Origin: UBA6136 sp964344495
GTDB lineage: Bacteria > Pseudomonadota > Gammaproteobacteria > Methylococcales > Methylococcaceae
DNA length: 5,752 nucleotides
Direction: 5' to 3'
Assembly (NCBI GenBank): GCA_964344495.1
Contig: CAYFNI010000113.1
Coordinates: 1-5,752 of the forward strand
A program made the translations under genes and the position numbers. Positions 1 to 5,264 of the stretch are shown here, piece by piece. The notes beneath the pieces were generated by a model. That model was not told the origin of the DNA, did not search any database, and worked only from the letters and a program-made list of their open reading frames with translations. Position 1 is the stretch's first letter. Each line of letters starts with the position of its first letter.

Positions 1-999
1 GATGAAATACTGGATTTTTCCAAGATCGAAGCGGGGAAAATCACGCTGGATAGCATCTCCTTTTCACCCGCCGAATTGATGCAGTCCGTGCAGGCGATGC
101 AAACCAAGGCCGCCCTGGAAAAGGGCTTGTCGCTGGTTTGTCCACCCCACCCCGAACTCGACATCTGTGTATCCGGTGACGTCCACCGTCTGGAGCAGGT
201 GCTGACCAATCTGGTCGGTAACGCCATCAAATTCACCCAGACCGGGCGTATTCAACTCCAAGCTAGCCTCGTAGCCGGCACCGAGCGGCGAGTCAGCATC
301 CGCTTCGAAGTGAACGATACCGGCATAGGCATTCCGCAGGACATTCAGCCGATGCTGTTTTCGCCTTTTACCCAGGCTGACAGCAGTACGACCCGGCGTT
401 TTGGGGGCACCGGTCTGGGCCTCTCGATCTGCAAGCGACTGGTCGAAATGATGGGGGGCCAGATTGGGGTGGTGAGCACACCGGGGCTTGGAAGCACCTT
501 CTGGTTCGAGGTGCCTTTCCAGCGGGAAAAGACGGCTACGGCTGCGGTTGCGCCGGCTACCGACCTGCTTTCCGATACGCCGCCACCCCGGCGCCTCGAT
601 GGCCTCCGCATTCTGATCGCAGACGACGATGTCGCCAATCAGGAAGGGCTGAAACGGGCGCTGCGGCTGGAAGGCGCCGAATCGATGCTGGTATCGAATG
701 GACAGCAGGTCGTTGACGCGTTGCGCCAACAACCCGGCATATGCGATGTCATCCTGATGGACGTTCAGATGCCGGTCATGGATGGCCTGACAGCGACCGC
801 CCTGATCCGCCGGGAATTACAGCTCACACAGTTGCCGATCATTGCGGTGACTGCGGGCATCTTGCCGGATCAACGACAAAAGGCGATGGCCTCCGGCATT
901 CAGCATCTGCTGAGCAAACCGGTGGATATCGACGAACTGATCGGCGACAACATCACCCACACCGAACGGAACCCACCCAAACCCGACGCATCGGCGTGA
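1..999 (+). CDS. Hybrid sensor histidine kinase, C-terminal part (ATPase + receiver)
   Basis: This is the 3' part of a two-component hybrid kinase whose start lies before the window. The frame is open from base 1 (332 codons to the TGA at 997-999). Residues 1-13 read DEILDFSKIEAGK, the usual end of a HisKA dimerisation domain, so the phospho-accepting His should lie about 45-50 residues upstream, out of view. The HATPase_c domain follows: N box NLVGNAIKFT (about 70-79), G1 box DTGIGIP (106-112), F box FSPFTQAD (120-127), G2 box GGTGLGL (135-141). A Pro/Ala-rich linker leads to a complete receiver domain (about 202-315): acidic DDD at 208-210, phospho-acceptor Asp254 in LMDVQMPVMDG, Thr284 in AVTAG, Lys306 in SKPVD. 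By family knowledge it autophosphorylates on His and passes phosphate to its own Asp. No HPt domain follows; the protein ends with a short Pro-rich tail. The sensed signal and output partner cannot be told. An in-frame TTG at 76 would cut into HisKA, so it is not the true start. Confidence 0.95.
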   Translation, partial: DEILDFSKIEAGKITLDSISFSPAELMQSVQAMQTKAALEKGLSLVCPPHPELDICVSGDVHRLEQVLTNLVGNAIKFTQTGRIQLQASLVAGTERRVSIRFEVNDTGIGIPQDIQPMLFSPFTQADSSTTRRFGGTGLGLSICKRLVEMMGGQIGVVSTPGLGSTFWFEVPFQREKTATAAVAPATDLLSDTPPPRRLDGLRILIADDDVANQEGLKRALRLEGAESMLVSNGQQVVDALRQQPGICDVILMDVQMPVMDGLTATALIRRELQLTQLPIIAVTAGILPDQRQKAMASGIQHLLSKPVDIDELIGDNITHTERNPPKPDASA

Positions 1000-1012
1000 T
1001 GTCAGGCATCAC
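996..1012. repeat. Inverted repeat spanning both convergent stop codons
   Basis: GTGATG (996-1001) and CATCAC (1007-1012) are perfect 6-bp arms around a 5-base loop. The kinase stop codon (997-999) lies in the left arm and the deacetylase stop codon (1009-1011, read on the minus strand) in the right arm. It sits where a shared bidirectional terminator would be expected, but the stem is short and neither side has a run of T, so terminator function is only a possibility. Confidence 0.4.
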
Positions 1013-2874
1013 AGTTGCGGTTGTAATTCTTCCAGCGCCTGCCCCAGTGTCCTGACCGCAACGCCGCTGGACTGAATCAGGGCAAATTGGGCATCCAGCT
1101 GCTCCGGCGTCGTATTCCACGGGTCAGCGATCGGAGGCGCCGGGTCAACGCCGTGATAGACCAGCACCAGCCAGGTGCGATCGGTCTTGGCCCGCTCAAG
1201 CCAGGCCGCCAACTCCTGCAAGGATGTGCTGGCCCTCATGTTCTGCACCCGGATGTTGCCAGGATCGAACTGATCCCGGCTGTTAAAGCCGGTGTCGACC
1301 GAACGGTGCGACCGATAATGCTGCCGGATGACGGGCAACACGTCACTGTTGTAGGCACCGTGGGGCGAGGCAAAATCGTGGGGCACGCTGCCCAGCCAGT
1401 TCTGCAGGTCCGCCTGCGACTGGATCAGTTCGCGCTCGACCTCAGCCGCGGTCAGGTCGGTCAAGTTACGATGGGTCACGGTGTGGGATCCGACCTCGTG
1501 CCCGGCAGATTGAACCTGCCGCATCATGTCGATGCTCATGTACAGGGGATCGTTGCTGAAGCCGGTCAGAAAGTACTGGGTGGTGGACAATCGATACTTC
1601 TGCATGAGCGGCAAACCGTATTGATGCACGGACCGCAGTGCATCATCAAAGGTCAGGGTGACCAGGGCGCGATTGAAACCTTCAGCGGTGTATTCGGCCA
1701 GGCGGTAATCATCCGTCACCAACGTGCCGACGCCGGCCAGACTGTGATAGATGTCGACCGCAACCGCATCGGCAGGCATCGCCAACACCTGCTCGAATCG
1801 CGCCCACTGCCTGTCATGGTAGGCCGTGCCGACAAACAGCCACTGCTGATCACCGTTCCTGAGGGTGACGTGGGCGTAAACGTGGGTATCCACTGATGCC
1901 TGATAGACATCAGAAAAGACATAGAGCCGCCCTCCCTCTACCGGTTGTGAGGGATACGTCCAGTACGCATCGCCGCTGACGAAGCGCGTGATCTGGATTC
2001 CGAGACTGTGTCCACCGCTGTGTCCGGTATTGAGGACACTGAACGCGGCATCATTGTCTTTTGATGAGTGGCCTTTCCAGCCCGAGGCCGGAACCACTGG
2101 TTGCTGATCAAGGAGCTTTTCCAGCGACGGATTAGGAATCANNNNNNNNNNNNNNNNNNNNNNNNNNNNNNNNNNNNNNNNNNNNNNNNNNNNNNNNNNN
2201 NNNNNNNNNNNNNNNNNNNNNNNNNNNNNNNNNNNNNNNNNGCTACTGGGCGCCTGAATGGCTGGGCTGGTGATTTCGTTCCGGATCAACTGATAATCGT
2301 CGGTCTGAAGTTGACCCTTGCTCCGCAGAACATGACTGACGGTGAGTGTACGAACATCGGCCGGGGTGGTGAAACTGAACTCGAGCGTCCGCCAGAGTCG
2401 GGTCTTGTCAACTGACAGTACCCGCTGCTCAATCACTTGGCCACGCGCATCGGTGAAACGCAGAACCACATCTGTCTGGCCCGACGCCCGGTAGGCATCC
2501 CTGAATGTGTATCCGGTCAACGGCTGGACCGCGACGGGCGCAAAGGCCCAAGCGGCCGCGCCGCTCTTGTAACGTCTGCACTGGATTTTCAGGCTGTACT
2601 TGCCCGCATACGCGCCCTGTCGACGGTAAGCGAACGCAGCCTGGATACGCCCAACCCTGAACTTGCTCCACCCATGGGGTTGGTCCTTGTTTGCGGCATC
2701 CGCCTGCTCCACCGAAGCATTGGCGATCAGATTCAGGCTCTCCGCCGATACCGACAGTGACCGTGTCAGCGCCGACAGCGTCACCCACATGAAAAACGCG
2801 ATGCGCTGCCACCGCTGTGCTGGCTGTGTGCTGGTCCGTGTCGGCAGGCGCAGCACCTGCAGGATGTTGATCAA
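1009..2874 (-). CDS. Secreted polysaccharide deacetylase (CE4/NodB) with two CBM-like modules; contains assembly gap
   Basis: Predicted exported metal-dependent deacetylase of N- or O-acetylated polysaccharide. In order: signal peptide (about residues 1-44, basic RWQR, then a hydrophobic stretch ending SLSVSA); module 1 (2739-2280), beginning LNLIANASVEQ and ending LQTDDYQL; linker with the N gap; module 2 (about 2139-1690), beginning IPNPSLEK and ending LVTDDYRL; then a NodB domain (about 1670-1030). The modules align (GW, G..S, W, Y, DDY) and resemble CBM4_9-type beta-sandwich domains. CE4 motifs: TFDD (1642-1653; the Asp pair normally gives base and metal ligand), SHTVTH (H-x3-H metal ligands, codons 1483-1485 and 1471-1473), a variant third motif FASPHG lacking the usual Arg, and LVYHGVD near the end. 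The TTG at 2874 is chosen because GAGGGG lies 6 bases upstream and the signal peptide follows. The frame stays open to an ATG at 3090, but that extension looks noncoding. Substrate is unknown; chitin, peptidoglycan or exopolysaccharide are possible. Confidence 0.85.
   Translation of the reverse strand: MINILQVLRLPTRTSTQPAQRWQRIAFFMWVTLSALTRSLSVSAESLNLIANASVEQADAANKDQPHGWSKFRVGRIQAAFAYRRQGAYAGKYSLKIQCRRYKSGAAAWAFAPVAVQPLTGYTFRDAYRASGQTDVVLRFTDARGQVIEQRVLSVDKTRLWRTLEFSFTTPADVRTLTVSHVLRSKGQLQTDDYQLIRNEITSPAIQAPSSXXXXXXXXXXXXXXXXXXXXXXXXXXXXXXXXXXIPNPSLEKLLDQQPVVPASGWKGHSSKDNDAAFSVLNTGHSGGHSLGIQITRFVSGDAYWTYPSQPVEGGRLYVFSDVYQASVDTHVYAHVTLRNGDQQWLFVGTAYHDRQWARFEQVLAMPADAVAVDIYHSLAGVGTLVTDDYRLAEYTAEGFNRALVTLTFDDALRSVHQYGLPLMQKYRLSTTQYFLTGFSNDPLYMSIDMMRQVQSAGHEVGSHTVTHRNLTDLTAAEVERELIQSQADLQNWLGSVPHDFASPHGAYNSDVLPVIRQHYRSHRSVDTGFNSRDQFDPGNIRVQNMRASTSLQELAAWLERAKTDRTWLVLVYHGVDPAPPIADPWNTTPEQLDAQFALIQSSGVAVRTLGQALEELQPQL
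2142..2241. other. Assembly gap (100 N)
   Basis: Exactly 100 consecutive N, the conventional placeholder for a scaffold gap of unknown size. It falls between the two carbohydrate-binding-like modules of the deacetylase gene. The flanks happen to be in frame with each other across 100 bases, but the true length, and whether the linker holds more sequence or another module, is unknown. Confidence 0.95.
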
Positions 2875-2880
2875 GATGAG

Positions 2881-2886
2881 CCCCTC
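2881..2886 (-). promoter_or_regulatory. Ribosome binding site supporting the TTG start of the deacetylase gene
   Basis: GAGGGG on the minus strand, 6 bases before TTG at 2874-2872. It is the best Shine-Dalgarno match among the candidate starts. The internal ATG at 2790 and the GTG at 2850 have no comparable site, and starting at the ATG would leave a very short signal peptide. Confidence 0.55.
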
Positions 2887-2986
2887 ACGTAGCCATCCCG
2901 ACTCGGGTGGCTTTAAGTTAAGAGACCAGTGTCTGATTCCATCTTGAACAGGGCTATTAGGGCTTCTGTCTAGGGGCTTATGCTCA

Positions 2987-3001
2987 CTGATGCACTGGAT
3001 C
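2987..3001 (-). repeat. 15-base motif, copy 1 (second copy at 4228-4242)
   Basis: On the minus strand this reads GATCCAGTGCATCAG. The copy at 4228-4242 reads GATTCAGTGCATCAG, matching at 14 of 15 positions and in the same orientation. Each copy lies upstream of a minus-strand secreted-enzyme gene (about 113 and 57 bases before the chosen starts). A shared regulator site is possible, but a match of this size could arise by chance in a window this long. Confidence 0.25.
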
Positions 3002-3136
3002 AGGTCTGTACAAGGGCAGGAGTTGCTGAGCACCGCGATCGGGAATTGGTCTTGGAGAGACTCCGGCGAACTTTGGCCAGCACTCATCATGTACCGTACC
3101 GGGGCAGTTCAGGTCCTGGTGTCTTAATGAGGATGG

Positions 3137-3164
3137 TTGACACCCGGATATATTTGCCTAGAAT
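3137..3164 (+). promoter_or_regulatory. Near-consensus sigma-70 promoter, plus strand
   Basis: TTGACA (3137-3142, perfect -35) is followed by a 16-base spacer and TAGAAT (3159-3164, one mismatch to TATAAT). Transcription would start near 3171 and run rightwards, against the GH16 gene that ends at 3398. No plus-strand gene lies downstream, so the product would be a noncoding or antisense RNA, or the match is fortuitous. Confidence 0.5.
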
Positions 3165-3274
3165 CGGCGCGTCGCTTCTGTTTCTCCCCCGTTCAGAGGC
3201 GGCTGAAAACAATAAGAAGAATCTCACTACGAGAACACACGCCTCGTCCCCAACAGGGCGGTGCGACACTGGAA

Positions 3275-3320
3275 CTCTGGCGACTTACACTCGGCCCCCC
3301 TGCCGTTTTCCTCGCCAGAG
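3275..3320. repeat. Inverted repeat, 9-bp arms
   Basis: CTCTGGCGA (3275-3283) and TCGCCAGAG (3312-3320) are perfectly complementary around a 28-base loop. On the plus strand the structure is followed by only three T (3323-3326 reads CTTT), and on the minus strand by no T run. It could end a transcript from the promoter at 3137-3164 or act downstream of the GH16 gene, but it is a weak terminator candidate either way. Confidence 0.35.
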
Positions 3321-3397
3321 GTCTTTAAAGCGCAACCCGTTCTGCAACCCGGAACGGCCGAAGTCTGATACGCATCCGGTCCCCCTTGCGGCCTGCG

Positions 3398-4171
3398 TTA
3401 CCTGAGTTGCCGTATCTCGACCCAATCGATGTCATAAAAATACCGTCGACCGGCTTTCCGCTCCTGGGTGGGTTTGAGTTTTTCAGAATGGGCTTCGGTC
3501 CAGGTCTTCGCCGGTGCCCAAAAGTTGATATGCAGTTGCGAGGGCCGATCAGGCTGGGCCTTGCGGGACTCGGCGACCCGGATGCCATCGACCAGCCACT
3601 GGGTCTTGTCGGGTAGCCATCGCATCACATAGACGTGCCAGTCATTTACATTCAGGCGACGCACATAGGTTGGCATGCTCCAATGCGTGAGCCCGTTCTG
3701 ATAATCATTTTTTTCGCTCCACTGCCGCCAACTGGTGAACAACAGCGTGGCACCTCCAGGGCGGCGACCCACCTGGCGGGTGAGTACTTCGACATCCAGT
3801 TCGTCGGAGCGCCCCGTGGCCTTATCGTAGTCATACAAAAACACCGAGGTCACCAGCCCCGGCGGCAGACGGTTCAGTCGCACCCGGGCCGCAATTTCAA
3901 GTCCCTGCTCCCGGGAGAAGGCCTTGCGAGTCAGAATTTCCGTTCCCTTGAACTGATAGGTATCGAAGGTAAGCCGGGCGATGCCGTTTTTGAGTTGCGG
4001 GACACTACCGAATTGCGTTCTGCCGATGGACCAATCCGCAACCTGCCAGATGTTCCGATTCAGGACCGAACCCGAGAAATTGTCGCGCATGACGACCTTT
4101 TTTCCATGTGCGAGCGGAACGGACATCAGCAGGGACACCAACACAATGTGTGACAGACGCCGGAGCGGCAA
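3398..4171 (-). CDS. Secreted glycoside hydrolase family 16 enzyme (paralogue 1)
   Basis: Predicted exported endo-beta-glycanase or transglycosylase of the GH16 jelly-roll fold, 257 residues from the chosen start. The signal peptide is residues 1-23 (PLRR, hydrophobic LSHIVLVSLLMSVPLA, likely cleavage after AHG); there is no lipobox. The catalytic motif is ELDVE at 124-128 (DNA 3788-3802), with first Glu as nucleophile, Asp as assistant and last Glu as acid/base in known GH16 enzymes. Spacing E-x-D-x-E is the regular-strand type of lichenases and xyloglucan transferases, not the E-x-D-x-x-E bulge of laminarinases and agarases. Other family landmarks: WHVYVMRWLP (178-187), WLVDG (192-196), NFWAP (216-220), and C-terminal YDIDWVEI. 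No binding module or anchor follows. The TTG start is chosen because GGAG lies 8 bases upstream and the signal peptide then matches the paralogue in length. An ATG at 4213 (AGGAG 11 bases upstream) and one at 4321 are in frame and would add 14 or 50 residues. Substrate unknown. Confidence 0.88.
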   Translation of the reverse strand: MPLRRLSHIVLVSLLMSVPLAHGKKVVMRDNFSGSVLNRNIWQVADWSIGRTQFGSVPQLKNGIARLTFDTYQFKGTEILTRKAFSREQGLEIAARVRLNRLPPGLVTSVFLYDYDKATGRSDELDVEVLTRQVGRRPGGATLLFTSWRQWSEKNDYQNGLTHWSMPTYVRRLNVNDWHVYVMRWLPDKTQWLVDGIRVAESRKAQPDRPSQLHINFWAPAKTWTEAHSEKLKPTQERKAGRRYFYDIDWVEIRQLR

Positions 4172-4179
4172 CCTCGACT

Positions 4180-4183
4180 CTCC
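4180..4183 (-). promoter_or_regulatory. Ribosome binding site for the TTG start of GH16 paralogue 1
   Basis: GGAG on the minus strand, 8 bases before TTG at 4171-4169. The competing ATG at 4213 has AGGAG (4225-4229) at a longer spacing of 11 bases. The choice rests mainly on signal-peptide length compared with the paralogue and remains open. Confidence 0.4.
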
Positions 4184-4227
4184 GCTCAAGTGGCACTGTC
4201 TCGCTGATGGCATGGCCGTATCTACTC

Positions 4228-4242
4228 CTGATGCACTGAATC
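4228..4242 (-). repeat. 15-base motif, copy 2
   Basis: On the minus strand this reads GATTCAGTGCATCAG, 14 of 15 identical to the copy at 2987-3001 and in the same orientation. It partly overlaps the AGGAG at 4225-4229, so it could be part of the leader or an operator-like site of the GH16 gene. Chance is not excluded. Confidence 0.25.
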
Positions 4243-4380
4243 GCTTCCAGTTACTGAACGTTCCAGCCGCCAAAGGGACCGAAGCGTTACCCTTGGGGCG
4301 ATCAGAAGAACGTATCAGCACAAAGACTGCTCACGCCCTGACTATGCCGTTTCGCATCGGATCATCTCATTGTCTAAGGC

Positions 4381-4411
4381 AAAACCACCATGCGTGTGGA
4401 CACGCATGGTG
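4381..4411 (-). terminator. Second of two tandem intrinsic terminators after GH16 paralogue 2
   Basis: On the minus strand an 11-bp perfect stem (arms 4401-4411 and 4386-4396, CACCATGCGTG with its complement) closes a 4-base loop and is followed by GTTTTG (4385-4380). It lies directly after the first terminator in the direction of transcription and probably backs it up. The plus-strand orientation has no T run. Confidence 0.7.
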
Positions 4412-4416
4412 TTGCC

Positions 4417-4459
4417 AAAAAGGCGTCTGTCCACACCCCGCAGGACATGGACAGACGCC
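4417..4459 (-). terminator. First intrinsic terminator after GH16 paralogue 2
   Basis: On the minus strand a 12-bp perfect stem (arms 4448-4459 and 4422-4433, GGCGTCTGTCCA with its complement) has a 14-base loop and is followed at once by TTTTT (4421-4417). It begins 24 bases after the stop codon of the GH16 gene. Stem, position and T tract fit a classical rho-independent terminator. Confidence 0.85.
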
Positions 4460-4483
4460 ATTCGCTCCCAGATCGCCTGCCGG

Positions 4484-5251
4484 TCAGGGCAGCCGTCGCA
4501 CCTCTACCCAATCGACGTCATAGGTGTAACGCTTGTTATTCGCTGAGGTGGTGGGCGACAGGCTCGAAGAATAGGCCTCCGTCCATCCAGACGCCGGCGC
4601 CCAGAAATTCAACCGCAAGGGTGTCGCCGCATCCGGCTGGGCCTTGTCCGATGTAGCCACGACCACGCCGTCGATCAGCCATTGGGTACTGGTCGGCAGC
4701 CAGCGGATGATATAGGTATGCCAGACATTGACATCCAGCCCCGCTAAAAACTGGTCGATACTCCAATGATGTATTCCATCCTGATAAGTCGGTGAATTCT
4801 CATCCCAGTTATTCCAGCTGGTAAATAACACCGGATCACCGCCCGTCTTCAGATTAACCTGCTTGGTTAGAATCTCTATATCAAGCTCGTCCGATTTATT
4901 AGTGGCGTTGTCATAGATATAGGTAAAGAAGGCGGGCACCAGTCCTGAAGGCAACTGATTGAGCCTGATACGGGCTTCAAATTCGATGCCAGTCCCCTTG
5001 GAGAATAGCGCCTTGCTATAAATCTCCGTGCCACGGAATCGGTAGGTGTCGAAGTTCAGCCTCGCCATACCGTTAGCGACGGTCGGCGCATTTCCCAATT
5101 GGGTTCTCCCGACCTTCCAGGTTCCAATCCCCCAGGCTTGCTGGTTCAATGCGGTACCGGAAAAGTCATCCCGAAAGATAACCGTTTGCCCTATGGCCAG
5201 TTCGAGATGGCCCCCAAGAAGTACAAATAGAAAAGGCAGAATATATTTCAC
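4484..5251 (-). CDS. Secreted glycoside hydrolase family 16 enzyme (paralogue 2)
   Basis: Second GH16 protein, 255 residues from the chosen start, matching paralogue 1 at roughly half of positions by eye over the whole mature region. The signal peptide is MKYILPFLFVLLGGHLELAIG, with likely cleavage after AIG (as AHG in the paralogue). The catalytic motif is ELDIE at 122-126, E-x-D-x-E type. Other landmarks: HTYIIRWLP (about 178-186), WLIDG (191-195), NFWAP (215-219), C-terminal YDVDWVEV. A single catalytic domain makes up the mature protein. The GTG at 5251 is chosen because TAGGGTGA (5264-5257) sits 5 bases upstream; the in-frame GTG at 5260 would lie inside that site. The gene is visibly richer in A+T than paralogue 1, which may mean a different origin or age. 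It ends in its own tandem terminators, so it looks like a single-gene unit or the end of one. Specific substrate cannot be told; a beta-glucan type polymer is the family expectation. Confidence 0.9.
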   Translation of the reverse strand: MKYILPFLFVLLGGHLELAIGQTVIFRDDFSGTALNQQAWGIGTWKVGRTQLGNAPTVANGMARLNFDTYRFRGTEIYSKALFSKGTGIEFEARIRLNQLPSGLVPAFFTYIYDNATNKSDELDIEILTKQVNLKTGGDPVLFTSWNNWDENSPTYQDGIHHWSIDQFLAGLDVNVWHTYIIRWLPTSTQWLIDGVVVATSDKAQPDAATPLRLNFWAPASGWTEAYSSSLSPTTSANNKRYTYDVDWVEVRRLP

Positions 5252-5256
5252 TGTGT

Positions 5257-5264
5257 TCACCCTA
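5257..5264 (-). promoter_or_regulatory. Ribosome binding site deciding the start of GH16 paralogue 2
   Basis: TAGGGTGA on the minus strand contains GGTGA, complementary to the 16S 3' end, and lies 5 bases before GTG at 5251-5249. It overlaps the alternative GTG at 5260, which makes that earlier start unlikely. Confidence 0.6.

Larger units (their letters stand above)
2887..3397. other. Intergenic region of about 510 bp between GH16 and deacetylase genes
   Basis: No convincing gene on either strand. Frames open here (for example plus 2980-3405 and minus 3087-3269) have no recognisable protein features and no good start signals. It holds a strong sigma-70-like promoter on the plus strand (3137-3164), an inverted repeat (3275-3320), a short CCGTTC/GAACGG hairpin (3337-3357), and a 15-base motif at 2987-3001 that recurs upstream of the neighbouring GH16 gene. 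I see no clear minus-strand promoter for the deacetylase gene, nor a clear terminator after the GH16 gene, so read-through between them remains possible. Confidence 0.6.
4172..4483. other. Intergenic region between the two GH16 genes
   Basis: About 310 bp. The right part (4381-4459) holds two terminators of the upstream gene. The left part (4172-4380) must hold the promoter and leader of GH16 paralogue 1 if those terminators work, but I find no clear -35/-10 pair there. It carries copy 2 of the 15-base motif (4228-4242). Confidence 0.6.

Noticed and set aside
64..732. Minus-strand open frame (222 codons) opposite the kinase gene
   Set aside because: The plus-strand frame has all kinase boxes; the antisense protein has no family features.
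1087..1896. Long plus-strand open frame (269 codons) antisense to the deacetylase gene
   Set aside because: It lies over the well-supported CE4 coding frame, has no recognisable domain, and its length follows from the codon bias of the true gene on the other strand.
2875..3090. N-terminal extension of the deacetylase to the ATG at 3090
   Set aside because: The extra 72 residues are polar and without features, would bury the signal peptide deep inside the protein, and the TTG at 2874 has a good ribosome binding site.
2980..3405. Plus-strand open frame (141 codons) downstream of the deacetylase start
   Set aside because: Its composition is not protein-like, no domain is recognisable, and it crosses the plus-strand promoter and the inverted repeat.
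4386..4459. CRISPR-like or REP-type repeat array
   Set aside because: There are only two hairpins of different sequence; their position and T tracts fit tandem terminators better.
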